Shown here piece by piece: positions 21,365 to 33,124 of a stretch of 64,000 bases of DNA; within the stretch, counting starts at the first letter, position 1; each line of letters starts with the position of its first letter. The translations under genes were made by a program, and so were the position numbers. Source of the DNA: Amorphophallus konjac (Eukaryota; Streptophyta; Magnoliopsida; Alismatales; Araceae); assembly GCA_022559845.1 (NCBI GenBank), contig JAHNEJ010000083.1, positions 92,673 to 156,672 of the forward strand, written 5' to 3'. The notes under the pieces were generated by a model, which ran no database searches, was not told where the DNA came from, and saw only the letters and a list, made by a program, of their open reading frames with translations.

Positions 21365-22070
21365 CTTTGTCGATTTAACGCCCCGTTGGCGGAAGGTTTA
21401 GTCGGTTTAACGCCCCGCCGGCGGAAGGTCTAGTCGGTTTAACGCCCCGTCGGCGGAAGATCTAGTCGGCTTAACGCCCCGTCGGCGGAAGGTCTAGTCG
21501 GTTTAACGCCCCGTCGGCGGAAGGTCTAGTCGGTTTAACGCCCCGTCGGCGGAAGATCTAGTCGGTATAACGCCCCGTCGGCGGAAGATCTAGTCGGTTT
21601 AACGCCCCGTCGGCGGAAGGTCTAGTCGGTTTAACGCCCCATCGGCGGAAGGGTCTAGTCAGTTTAACGCCCCGTCGACGGAAGGGTCTAGTCGGTTTAA
21701 CGCTCCGTCGGCGGAAGGGTCTAGTCGGTTTAACGCCCCGTCGACGGAAGGTCTAGTCGGTTTAACGCCCCATCGGCAGAAGGTCTAGTCGGTTTAACGC
21801 CCCATCGGCGGAAGGTCTAGTTGGTTTAACGCCCCGTCGGCGGAAGGTCTAGTCGGTTTAACGCCCCGTCGGCGGAAGGTTTAGTCGGTTTAACGCCCCG
21901 TCGGCGGAAGGTCAAGTCGGTTTAACGCCCCACCGGCGGAAGGTCAAGTCGGTTTAACGCCCCGCCGGCGGAAGATTTAGTCGGTTTAACGCCCCGTCGG
22001 CGGAAGGTTTAGTCGGTTTAACGCCCCGTCGGTGGAAGGTCTAGTCGGTTTAACGCCCTGTCGGCGGTTC
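21365..22070. repeat. 32-bp tandem repeat, about 22 copies
   Basis: The unit is TCTAGTCGGTTTAACGCCCC followed by GTCGGCGGAAGG. It runs almost unbroken with single-base variants (CGT/CAT/CGC, GGTC/GATC) and a few 33-bp copies. Low divergence suggests recent amplification or homogenisation. Confidence 0.95.
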
Positions 22071-22395
22071 TTTCTCTTCTTCTCTTCTTCTTTTATGGAC
22101 ATGCAGGTGCAAAGACCGCGTATGTCTCGTGACTCTCTTTTTGTCCCTTCTCTTCTTCTTTTGTAGAGAGGCAGGTGCAGAGACCATGTTCGGCCCGTGA
22201 TTGTTCTTTCTCTTTTTTTTTTCTTTTGTAGAGAGGCAGGTGCAAGGACCGTGTTTGCCTCGTGATCATTTCTTTCTTTTCTTCTCTTCTTCTTTTGTGT
22301 AGAGAGGCGGGTTCAATGACCATGTTCGCCTCATGTCTCTTTTTTTCTCTTCTATTATTCTCTTCTTCTTTTGTGTAGAGAGGCAGGTGCAGGGA
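22070..22395. repeat. Repeats of about 70-80 bp with 'AGAGAGGCAGGTGCA', cut by Y
   Basis: Four to five copies of a unit made of a CT tract (TCTTCTTCTTTTGT) and AGAGAGGCAGGTGCA...ACC. The last copy breaks off at AGGGA (22391-22395), where the Y terminal sequence TGTTTGACAC starts. Confidence 0.75.
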
Positions 22396-23339
22396 TGTTT
22401 GACACATTTTATTTTATTTAGTTTATTTTATTTATTTATTGATTTATTTATTTATTGGCGTGCCAGTCACCGAAGTGACGATTTCATTGTGCGCTCGATC
22501 TGACTTGGTCAGTCGATTGTGAATGATCGTGTCTGGACTAGAAGTCCGTCATACCATAAAGGCTATGCCGTTAATTACGCCCTTCCAAGGAAGGACAACC
22601 CTTGATTAAACGCTAAAGGTAGGAGGATGACAGCGGTAAAGCCACATGCTCAAGAGAGACGGAAGTCGTTCATTTGCAAGACGTTAAATGGATTAGACGG
22701 AGCAGGGGTTGGTTATTTTCGGGATAAAACCGACGGCATATTCCCACCATCTTGGACCATGTCAAGTGGGGAATAGGGAACCACCCATGCAGTGGCAGGG
22801 TGGGATCCGTAAAAGATCGGGCATAACTGACCCAGAATCCGAGTAAGCACCGGCATGACATGACGCGCCCCGTGCGTACGCGATGTTGCATCCATATCTC
22901 CCCTTCAATAGGACCATCGGAGAGCATGTAGGGACATAGCTCCGTGGGCCAACGGGGTTGAGAGGTAGGACATCACAGCTACCTGGCAAGGTATGTGTAA
23001 ATTTCGGCAGCATGTCCCCTCAACTTGGATTATGCCAAGAGAGGATAGGTCATCATCCACGGAGTGCCGGGATGACAACCGAACGAGGATGGGCGTCGGG
23101 CCCCGGGACATTGCTTACCTTTATTCCATCGTTTAATATCCCCTTGAAATCCCTCGAAACTCATGTAATGACATGGCCCTTTGGGTTCACAAGGGTGAAA
23201 TCTGGATCAGGAATGAAGACTGTAGGGGAGGCCTTCCCCATTACTATGTCTTCTCAAGGCATTCATGACGATCTATGAACATCCCCGGGGCATGTGTGTA
23301 TGGAGACCGAAGATTGAAGGATGTCAGTGTAGAAGAGGG

Positions 23340-23565
23340 CCTCTGACTGGGTTTCATCGGCCGAAGAAGGAGGGGCTCTCGGCACGGTTTTGGTTGGCCA
23401 AAAGGAGGCTTCTCGGCATGGTTTTAGTTGGCCAAAAGGAAGGTCTCGGCGTGGCTTTATTGGCCAAGAAGGGGGCTTCTCGGCATGGTTTTAATTGGCC
23501 AAAAGGAAGGTCTCGGCGTGGCTTTATTGGCCAAGAAGGGGGCTTCTCGGTGGCGGCTTCCCGGC
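23340..23565. repeat. 68-bp tandem repeat in the Y LTR, about 3 copies
   Basis: Units alternate CTTCTCGGCATGGTTTTAATT and GGTCTCGGCGTGGCTTTATT, each followed by GGCCAA and an A/G-rich stretch. Two adjacent copies are almost identical. Confidence 0.8.
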
Positions 23566-24860
23566 GCGCTCATGGCCGCGCCGAGAAGGTGGCGCCGGGT
23601 CAAGCTTGCATGAGGGGTTTGCCTTGGCCTATAGGGGAAGGGGTCTCGGCGTAGGGCTTCCCGGCGCGCTCCTGGCCGCGCCGGGAGTCTGGCGCCGGGA
23701 GGCTTGCACAGAGACTCACATGAAAAGGGTTGAAACAGCTTGGTTTGTCGTTTAGCTGAAGAGGGAGACCTCTCGGCTGGATAGTTCTCGGCGGGGAAAT
23801 GTGCACGCCGAGAAGGTGAAATCGCTGTAGGGTTTCAGGGTTTACAGAGTTCATACGATGCTCTGCTTATGGGATTTCTGAGTTTTCTGGCTGCGATTGA
23901 GGTTGAATTTGAAGTATAGGAAGGGGGATTTCATGGATATTTCCCTGAGAAAGGGCCAAGGGGGGATCTGGAGGGCAGGATTGATGGGGAATGAGACCAT
24001 CGCCCGGATTTCTGAAGACTTTGTTTTATTTCTGCCGCCGGCCGTCTGGGGATCAAGAGATCACTGTCTCTGATCCCCTGGATGAACCCAATGGCATCTG
24101 AAACCCGGTGGCTGAGGAACCTTTGGCATCGAACTCCAGACCCTAATCATCCAAGGGATTAGGATGGAGGGTCGAGAGATTGAGATAGTCATTCACTGGC
24201 ATCCGCGGAATAGCAGCGATCCAAGGAATCGATATACCCTCGTATAGCCAGTGGTTCAGGGGACCAAGAGATTGATGTCTCTGGTCCCTGAACAGCACAA
24301 GGAGGGGCCCGGTTTCCATGCCTCTAAAGCAAAGATTCATATGAACTATCAAATATTTTTTTGCATAGACGATGAACGTATAAAGATAAGCGAAGAGCAG
24401 GCATTTCGATCAAAGGAGAACAAACATCTGAATCAATAGATCCCCAAATGGGCAATCGTTGACATTTCATTGCATCGCATCAAAGCCTTACATCGATGTG
24501 AAATAGAAATGCAAAGCAGAAAGGTAGAGATTGAGACCGGAACTGGCCGGCTACCTTCGATAAATCAAGACAAGAGCCCAGTAAATTACATCAGTAGAAG
24601 AGAAAAGACAGGATGGGGAGGGCGGAGCATTGACTCCTCTCCCTCCCCCTAGCAGCCCACCTGGAGCCCCTCTTCTTCTTCTTTTCTTCTGCTTCTTCTC
24701 TTCTCTCAGCCGAGGGGGACTCTCTCTTGGCAGGACTCCCTCTCTATTCTTTCTTTTCTGGCTTCTTTTTCTCTTCTTCTTCTTTCTATTATCCTTCTAT
24801 CTCTTTCGTCTATTCTTCTCTTTGTCTGTCTCTCCTCTCTTCTGTTCGAAGGGAGGGGGG
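23566..24860. other. Rest of the Y LTR upstream of its TATA box, no gene seen
   Basis: Starts with CTCGGCG-rich sequence (to about 23820), then 700 bp of mixed DNA, and a CT-rich tract (24640-24850) that is a purine tract on the minus strand downstream of the promoter. No protein domain was recognised. Confidence 0.5.
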
Positions 24861-24870
24861 CTTTTATAGC
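24861..24870 (-). promoter_or_regulatory. TATA box of the Y LTR promoter
   Basis: The minus strand reads GCTATAAAAG, a textbook TATA box, about 865 bases inside the minus-strand LTR start. It supports transcription of Y leftward, away from the PMD gene's sense direction. Confidence 0.65.
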
Positions 24871-25118
24871 CACTTTTCTCCCTCTCTCGGCAGCAGCATC
24901 ACGGCGCCCCCAAATAGAGCTTCCCGGCGCGCATTTGACCAGGCTCTCGGTGCCCTCTGTTGGGCTTCGGCAAATGGCTCTCGGCGCCCTCTTTGCAGGC
25001 CCAATTAAAGCCTTTTTTAGCCACTTTCACAGACCCATTTGGGTCTTTCAAGGACATCATCACCCGAAAGGGCCTTTCATTGATGACATATCTTGTATCG
25101 AGATCATCATTACAGTTT

Positions 25119-25245
25119 TCATCAGTCCGTAGACAGGGATTTCATCAGTCCGTAGATAGGGGTTTCATCAGTCCGTAGACAAGGGTTTCATCAGTCCGTG
25201 GACAGGGGTTTCATCAGTCCGTAGACAAGGGTTTCATCAGAATTG
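25119..25245. repeat. 24-bp tandem repeat, five copies
   Basis: TTTCATCAGTCCGTAGACAA or a close variant followed by GGGT repeats five times. The TTTCATCAG core is also a building block of the large array at 41.1-43.6 kb of the same element. Confidence 0.9.
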
Positions 25246-25730
25246 CCATCTGAACGGTGACAAGACCGGGTATTATCTTATCGATATCGTCACTTGAATG
25301 GTGACGAGCTCGGGCATCAGCTTTAGTCCTGCAAGACTTCCGCCGGGTGTATAATCTGTGGGGACCATTCTTCTTCTGTTCTGACTTTGCAAAGCCTTTG
25401 CCATCTTCATCTGCCGGTACCGGCTTCATCTTCAATTCCTATTGCATCTGTCAGTAAGCCGACATTTGACTTACCCTGACATATCATCCGTGGATTCTTG
25501 GGCGAAACGGTAGTACATCTCTCATTAAAGGGCTGGAAGGTTTCATCAGTCGAGTGACTGCTGCTTTATCAGTGCTGCCGTCTGAGTGACATTGGCACCG
25601 GGCATCAGCTTTGCCGACAAGGGCTTCAGCCGAGCAGACAGCTGATGAGCTTCATCATTGGTCTTTCATTGTTGGTCCGACCCTCTTTTTAATTATGTTT
25701 TCACCCTTGTTCATTTTCCAGGTGTCAACA

Positions 25731-25750
25731 AATGCCCCCCACCTACGGGC
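25731..25750 (-). promoter_or_regulatory. Polypurine tract of element Y
   Basis: On the minus strand GTAGGTGGGGGGCATT stands directly against the LTR start TGTTGACACC. This is the expected primer site for plus-strand DNA synthesis. Confidence 0.7.
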
Positions 25751-25949
25751 GGCGTAAGCGCAGAATAAGCGGCACGGGGCTTGCAGGTGTCTTTCATCAT
25801 TCGAGGGTATCTTCCTCAATTTGCCTTTAATCGGGTCCTCAGACATGATCATCTTGATGCAACAATATTTTACACTCTTATCTTCCCTTTTCACATTTTC
25901 ATTCTTCATATTTTCTTTATTTTCAGCAATTTGGAGCCTCTTAGCCCAG

Positions 25950-26235
25950 AGCATTGACTTCTCGGTGTGAGCCTCTGTGTGAAGGGCATCTCGGCGTGAA
26001 GCTTCTCAGCTTGGAGCTCTCGGCGTGGAGGGCCTTGGGCAGGGCTTCTCGGCGCCCCTCTGACCGGGCTCTCGGCCTGGACCTCTCGGCGCGCCCTGGC
26101 GGAAGGGGGCCTCGGCCTGGGGTTCTCGGCCTGGGGTTCTTGGCGCGCCTTCTGGCCGCCGGGGGCTCTCGGCCTGGGCGGTTCTCGGCGCGCAATTCTT
26201 CGCGCCGAGAGCTGCTCGCTTGGGCCTCTATTTGA
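25950..26235. repeat. CTCGGC-rich, CpG-rich leader segment of Y
   Basis: About 15 occurrences of TCTCGGC followed by GTG, GCG or CTGG within 290 bp. The open plus-strand frame here is compositional. It lies upstream of the PMD gene and shares its motif with the Y LTR. Confidence 0.6.
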
Positions 26236-28873
26236 GGCGCCGAGACTTGTTTTTTTCTCATTCTCACCATTTCTTTCTCTTTCTTCATCTTCTGATTTCT
26301 TCTTCCGTTTTCTTTCATCGGTGGGAGCTTCGTCTCCTCTCGGCCGCCCTTGTCTCTCTTTCCGTTTGGTCGGATTTCATCCGGGTAGGACGATACTAGG
26401 GATTTAATCCCTTTTGCTTTCGGGATCACCCCCTCTTGGTTGGTGATTCCCTATTCTTTTTGGGCAGACCCTAAATAAGGGGAGATGCTGCCGAAATTTT
26501 TATAGAATCTCATATTGCAATCTACACAAGACTGGCCTCTAATTCACACTTTTTCTTCGACCGCAGGCACTGCAATGGCTTCCAGTTCTGATGTTGCATC
26601 TTCCGGAGCTGTTGGTGCTAGCTCATCGGCCCAGCCAGACATATCTCGAGCCACAGTGAATTGGCTGAATGTGCATAACCTGGATTTCGGTTATGACAGG
26701 ATTGCTTCATTTGACGAATCATCTGACTCTGAAACGGACACCGTGTCGACAGCCCGGGTATACTCCACGGCGACTGAGACATGCTTCAGGCGAGATGGTA
26801 ACTATCGGCCAGACCTCCCGAAGGACCGACATTTGATGCCGTTCATCCGGACTTTCACAGTGGGCGGCATGCGAGATTACCGGATAGCTCGCGTAGTTGA
26901 AGCTGCCATCCTTGCTGAGCGAGATAGCTTGAAGGACTCAGTGTATCGCAGCAAGGCCATCTATCTTCCTGGGGAAAAGCGCGACTGGGATGCCGTCCTT
27001 AGTATATCGGAGCTGGAACCAGAGAAGAAGGTGCTGGTCCGGGCCCCGGAATTCACACCAGCCCGGTGGGATAATGCTAGCGGCCGAGTTCATAGGGAGA
27101 AGCCCGGCTATGGTATGTTGTTGGCACCATTAAAGTGGGGATATCACGAAGAACCCTTCGTGCTGAATTGTTCGGCCGTTCAGTTCAAGTACCTTCTGGC
27201 CGCTGGCTGGTTCGGAGACACCAAAATCACTGACGCCCACCTATTCCCAGTGGGGGCAGTGGAGTTTACAGAGTTTGTTCTGCTAGAATATGCCCCCCTG
27301 TTAATCAGAGCAGGGGTGTACCACAGTGTCTTCGCTTCTAGATTCCGGTATCCCATATCCCGAGGGCTGTGCTGTGGAATGCTTGAAGTGTTCTGCCCTT
27401 TATTCAACACTTTCTATACAGCAGAGGGGGAGACATCCCTGGATCTCTGGAGTTTATCACAGCTCTCCGGCCTGCCCATTGATGGCGAGCCGTATGAGGA
27501 GGTTTGCTTGTCAGATTCCGAGAAGGATATCTCTGATGGCGAGGGCAAGTATTCCCTCGGCTTCTCATATCGATATCTGATGAAGGTATACCGCTCCATC
27601 TGTCTGGCGTACAGCAGGGGGTCCTCTAAAGGCTATCAACCCCGAGAGAAAGGCAGCAAAATGAGGGTCCGGATAGGGCAGTGGATCCAGTATTTCTTTG
27701 ACGGTCCCCTGAAATATGCAGACTTTCCTTCTATGGGTCCGGCTGCTAGCAGGCAGGTAAGGGCTCCTCGTTATAAGTCGGCGCTACCCTCCTCATTGCG
27801 CCGTGCAGGCGGCGGCGGTCCCAACCCAACAGGCGTAGACCCCATCACACACTGCGCAGCTTATTTCACATTTTGGCTGTGCACTTTTGCTCTCCCACAA
27901 GGGGACGAGACAGTCATTCGGCCAGAGGCCATATATCCAGCTTGTCAGATGGCATGGGGGATGAAGCTGTCGCTCTGCCCAGTGGCCCTGTGTTTGATAT
28001 ATAAATCTTTGGGGAACCTGTACAAGCATCGGACTCCCCGTTCTTTGAGGACCGTGGGTCCTTTTCATTTCTTCAACGCCTGGGTCTGCAGTATATTCCC
28101 CGAATTAGCTCCGAGAACCTTGCAGGCGGATACAGTGTCACCCAGGATGGTTGAATTTGCCAGCGCTGAGCCTGGTTCCTTTTATGATCAGCTATTTAAA
28201 ATAAGGGGCCGACTGATAAAAGTACAAGTGGACGCCCCTGGCAACATACATTTCTGGAGCTTGGTAGTAGGTTCAGCTCCTTTGATTGATCCTCAGAGAG
28301 AGTGCAAGCTGGAGGAGATAGAGACATATATCCACCCTGTCTCAGGGGTCAACACTGCTCGGCCAATCCTGGAACCGGAGCTGGTGAGATGGGCCATGGC
28401 AATTCGGCCCAGTGTTTTGGTTTACAGAAAGGGTGGCCTGCTTCTGATGGAGCCATACTATCCGTTCCGCTTTGGGCGAAACTTCGGCTACGACCAGCAT
28501 ATTCCTACCTCAGCTGCCCAATTTCCCCTAGATAGCCGGGCCAAGCACGGGTCCATCATTGTTGGCGAGGGCCGGTTGTGGTGGGATTTCTATCATCGCC
28601 AGGATGATGTAGTTTTCAGGGTGCCCACTGTTTCTAACCGTGTTCCCCGAGTAACACCAGAATATATCAAATGGTGGAATATCCGGACCGGCTTTTATAG
28701 GGACGGTAGGGGTGCCTTCTGGGACGTGGCAGAGCCCTCCTTCCTGAAACAGCAACCTGGGCCGGTGTTTGATATTTCTGAAGCCCACTTGAAAAAACTT
28801 TACTCACAGCATCTGAGGGAGGCGGAGAATTATCTGACTCAGCGGCGGGCCTTGAAGGAAAAGAGTTCCGAGC

Positions 28874-28878
28874 CGCTT
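28874..28878. repeat. Target-site duplication CGCTT, left copy
   Basis: CGCTT directly precedes the left LTR and is repeated exactly at 37876-37880. Removing the insertion and one copy restores the reading frame of the PMD exon. Confidence 0.95.
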
Positions 28879-30299
28879 TGTCACGCCCCGAACCGATAGC
28901 AGCGGGAAGCGATGCTCGGAACGTGGCAGGAGACAAGTCATGATAACAAGAGCGGAAGATAAATAATCACAATAAAATACAAAGAGGCCAGACACACATT
29001 TGAGAAAATACGAACTCTTATTAATTTAAAAAGATATATTTGACACCACTTACAATAAAAGCTTCGAAATAGATAACAAAAAGAAGGAACTAAACTAACA
29101 AGACTCAAGAAAATAGAAAGGACACAGACTCCAACTCTAGGGTCCAGGTACCACTCGATCACACCGATCCGATTCCCATGCACGTACCAATACTCGCGCA
29201 CCTGAAAAGGGTTGGAAGTAGGGGTGAGCAAGAAGCTCAGTAGGAATTATACTCTATCATCAGGCAGTGGTTAAAGTGATTAACAAGTAATTACGTTTTT
29301 CATGCCATGCTAAATATGTAAAAGATGGTAGCATGCTAGTAAAAGAAGTAATGACGATATAATGTAATAAACAGATCTTGCAAGGTCAAGAAAATCAAGT
29401 AAGAACGAATAAGATATCAAATACAAGATTGAACAAGAGTCTACAAGAATTTGTTACAGGAGTTTTCAAGTCAAAAATTACCACAAGATAGAACTCAAGT
29501 ATAAGCATGAAGATCGATCACTAGTATATTAACCTCTTTGGTCAAACATGTCTTGTATGATTGCAAATACAATGGTTTCCAACAGGAAATAGCAAGAGTT
29601 GGCCAAGCAAGCAAGTAGGGCAAGCGTCTCTTATACGCTCAGCGGGATTCAAGTACGTTACTTATCAAAACCTTGGGGGCGACGTCATTGTAATTCAAGT
29701 ACCCAAGTAACTGGTAATAAGTAACAAGAGTTTATTCTAGACATAACAAGCATGTCCTGCACTTCGGGTGTATGCCTCACCCTATCATTAACATCCCATG
29801 GGCTCACTAACTTTCGGGCGCTCTCCCCAGGACCAGACCGGGCCCTTATGGTGCGTTGGCATAAAAATGGATCCAAGATCCAAATGTCTAGATAGTCAAG
29901 TAAATGGCCAAATAATCGGGAGAATTTACTGTCATAAGCTCAAGATTAAAGGACTAACTTGTCCTTGGATTCAAGAGTTCAAAACACGATAAAACTCACA
30001 TACCGAGGGTTATACGGCCACACCGGCCGTACTCCCAAGAGTCACGAACCACGAGTCACGAGGCCAACAATAGCGACTGACAGTATGCCGCTAGCTCTAA
30101 GTACGAACTGACTGACAGAATTAAGAAAAACCAACAAAGCCTTTACACGCCTAATTTTACATGCTTAATTAGGTATAAGGTTTTTCATTCACAGGATGAA
30201 GATGGATCAAGATAGACAAAGAATCAAGCTCAAAGGATAGCATGCATTTAAAGAAATTTACTTGTATATTTACCACTTATCATGTGCGTTTCTTACCAA

Positions 30300-31100
30300 T
30301 TAACAGTTTAAGATGCTTATTAACTCCATTTAACATGCTAACTAACCATTAAGATACCAATTAACAATCTAGAATTACATTAAATCATTTTCCATAAACA
30401 CATATGTTGCTGATTTCAGAAATAAAAAATCTACTTTCTAACAGCAAATTTTGATGCTAATCTAACCATCAAAAACACTAGTTATCAACTTAAGATACTA
30501 AATAGCAATTTAAATCACTAAGTAACATTAAAAACACGTAATTAACTACACATTAAATCACTTTCTATGAAAAGTATATTTCTGGAACAGAAATATAAAT
30601 CTATTGTCTTAACAGCATCAAGATACAAATTTATCTATTAAACACACTAATTATCAAGTTAAGATACTAATTAGTAACTAAGATACTAATTTACACTTAA
30701 AAACACTAATTATCTATACATGAAGTTATTTCCTGTGAAAAATATATTTCTGGAACATAAATATAAATCTATTGTTTTGACAGTAATTAAGATATTAATT
30801 TTAGCACTTGAAAATACTAATTTGTAATTTAAGTACCAATTAGCAATTAAAATGCGATTAAGATACTAATTAATAATCAAAAATACTAATTTGTAATTAA
30901 TAAGATCATTTTCTCTGAAAACATGTTTCTGAGACAGAAAGATAAATTTACTGGCTAAGTATGAAATTAAGATACTAATTTAGCGCTTAAATATACTAAT
31001 TATCACTTTAAGAACTAATTAACAAGTAAGATGCTAAATAATAATTAAAAAGCACTTTTAAATCATTTTATATGATAAATAGATTTCTGAGACAGAAATA
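30300..31100. repeat. AT-rich zone with recurrent AAGATACTAATT motif
   Basis: The motif AAGATACTAATTA and near forms recur many times at irregular spacing; the same zone is at about 35270-36060 in the other LTR. It is not a regular tandem array. Confidence 0.7.
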
Positions 31101-31359
31101 TAGATATATTATCAAATCATGCATTTACTAAGTCGATTGGGGCGTCAAACGGTGAAACCGGGCGCGAAAACCGGCTCTGGAGGTTAAACGGTCGCACAAG
31201 GGCCGTTTTAGGGCTCCAGGGTGTTGGGCGGTTAGGGGGCAACTGTCCAAACCTAATGACATGAAAAAGGATGCATTAGAATTAATACTAAGTCATTTAC
31301 TGGGTAGATAAACGGTTCTGGGTGGACCGTATAACTTCTGGACTTAACAGGGGCTGAAC

Positions 31360-31545
31360 GGGGGCCATTGGGCATGCCAGGAGGTTGGGCGGCTCCCTGA
31401 GGGCCGCCCATGTACTTGGGCGGTTCCCTGAGGGCCGCCCATCTGCTTGGGCGGTCTGGGATGGGCCGCCCATCCCAGGGATGTGCGGCCAGGGGCAGGG
31501 CCGCCCATCCAGTTGTGCGGCCCAGTAAGTGGCCGCACAAGTTAT
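31360..31545. repeat. GGGCGGTTCCCTGAGGGCCG repeat zone, left LTR
   Basis: A 31-bp unit GGGCGGTTCCCTGAGGGCCG plus CCCATGTACTT occurs about two to three times here and three to four times in the right LTR (36340-36470). The surrounding GGGCCGCCCATCC motifs differ too. This is the main structural difference between the LTRs. Confidence 0.8.
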
Positions 31546-32917
31546 GTGGTCCGTTTCGGACCATTTATCCTGCTGGGATGGATATGTGGTCAGTTTCTGA
31601 CCGTTTAACTAGGATAAGTGGTTGATTAGGAACCGTTTAACTCCTGTCTAAGCCAGGGCCGGGTGTGGGCTGGAGTTGGACGGTCTATCGTAAGACCGCC
31701 CATCTCTGGGTCGTCTCCGGTCATCCCTGCCGCGTCCGGTGAACGCCGAGAACTAGGGTTTGGATAGGGTTACACTAAAATGATCATAACTAATGCAATT
31801 GGACTCCAAATAAGGAGATTTTGGTATCAATGGAAAGCTAATACAAAACTCTACCTATCTACAAGGTCAATTGCATAATCAATTGCTGGAATCGAGATTT
31901 ATTAAGTCAGGAACACATGAAACCCTAATTCTGACATGCTGTGACTAAAACGTTAAATTCTCTCTACATACAGAATGGAATTTGGGGCTTTTGCTACCAA
32001 AATGACGAGCATGGAATTCTACATAAGATGCATATCTTAAAAGTTGATTTACAACATGAATTGATCACGTAATTTAAGAAAGAACAACTAAAACCCTAGT
32101 TTAGCCTTAACTTAACATGTCTAACTTAAACAATTAAAATCTCATGAAATACTAAATGAATGATGGGGCTTTTGGTATCAAAAGAAAGAGGGATTCATGC
32201 TGAAGAGCTTGATATATTATTTAGGGTTTGAGCCCGAGAGAACCTACCTCACTTTGATGAAGAACAAAAGATAGATGAAGAACAAGGAACTTGGACACCC
32301 CTGCACTCCTCGCAGGATATCGCCCAGCTCCGAAAACTTCAGCACCAATGGTGGGTATCAAAAGAAAATAGACCCAGAGAGCTTTCTTTTAATAGCTCAT
32401 GGGTCTTCTGAGGTGGTCGAGAGACGGAGATCTCGGCGCTTGAAGTGGCATCTTGGAAACGGCGCCGAAAATAGAGACCACGTCTAATTTGTCTAGCCGC
32501 CTCAATTAGGGTTAGGGTTTCGACCGATTATGAGAGGGCTTTTGAAGATTAAATCAAGACCTTTAATTTGACACCAATTTCAGATCAAATGGTTGAGAAA
32601 TGAGCTCGAATTTTGAGTTTTAAAATGGGGTTAGGTAAAGGTTGAAAAGTTTGAATTTTCTACTTAAATCTCTAAATAGATCTTACCACGGATTTTCACA
32701 GGGTTAATAATAGAAGACAAGTTTGTTACATACACTTCCAGAAATCAAATTACCATTTTTGTGAATTTTTATCAAGTAGAAATATTTTCGATGGTACTAT
32801 TCACGAAGGCACTATTCACTAACCACTATTCACTAAATAATTAAATATTAATTTATGAATATTATTATATAAACTAAAACTTCATTTATTACATATTTTA
32901 AAAACCGGGGTATTACA

Positions 32918-32935
32918 CCCTCCCCCACTTAAAGG
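32918..32935 (-). promoter_or_regulatory. Polypurine tract of the zinc-knuckle element
   Basis: The minus strand reads AAGTGGGGGAGGG directly before the LTR start TGTAATACCCC. Confidence 0.92.
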
Positions 32936-33124
32936 AATTTGGTCCCCAAATTCACTGATTATTTTCAATTAGGTAAAAGTTTAAACTCAGAAGATCACAT
33001 TTATGAAAATAACATGTTAAGGATGAAGGAAATTAACTAACTAAGATTTATCAAAATAATATGGTAACTATACGATTAATGACGAATGCTCGGGGTAAAA
33101 GAGAATGATACCGTATATAGTTCG

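Larger units (their letters stand above)
13006..22395 (-). mobile_element. Element X: giant Tat-type retrotransposon, left part (3' LTR plus internal DNA)
   Basis: Starts TGTGGACAC abruptly inside the RT of the plus-strand element. A matching inverted end GTGTCCACA occurs at 18067-18075, followed by a sequence that on the minus strand is purine rich (GGGTGGAAGGCATT), as a polypurine tract should be. So 13006-18075 reads as a 3' LTR of a minus-strand element. The internal DNA to 22395 is nearly all tandem repeats, and at 22396 another LTR (Y) begins. No pol domain of X is in view. The first 200 bp of the X LTR resemble the Y LTR (13053-13222 vs 22454-22600), linking the two as relatives. Confidence 0.6.
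22396..25730 (-). repeat. 3' LTR of element Y, about 3.3 kb
   Basis: Inverted ends TGTTTGACAC and GTGTCAACA are nearly complementary. The left 150 bp match the X LTR. A strong minus-strand TATA box lies at 24861-24870. It holds a 68-bp repeat at 23385-23560, CTCGGC-rich sequence, and a 24-bp repeat near 25120-25245. Candidate target duplication on the left is AGGGA. Confidence 0.62.
28879..32917 (-). repeat. 3' LTR (left) of the zinc-knuckle element
   Basis: 4039 bp, begins TGTCACGCCCCGAACC and ends GGGGTATTACA. It holds a long AT-rich zone with many AAGATACTAATT motifs (about 30300-31100) and a GC-rich zone of CCGCCCAT repeats (31360-31540). It differs from the right LTR by a few dozen substitutions and by copy number in the GC-rich zone. 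No gene was seen in it. Confidence 0.95.

Noticed and set aside
21365..22070. 32-bp direct repeats resembling a CRISPR array
   Set aside because: The copies are head to tail with no unique spacers, and the surroundings are plant retroelement DNA. It is a tandem satellite.
23265..23755. Open frame repeating 'GFYWPKRGLLGMVL'-type segments as a gene
   Set aside because: It reflects the 68-bp tandem repeat of the Y LTR; other frames are open too, and no ATG or promoter context fits.
25954..26235. A 93-codon plus-strand open frame rich in Leu, Gly and Arg
   Set aside because: It is made of CTCGGC repeats, so the open frame is compositional. It lies in the leader of the Y PMD gene.
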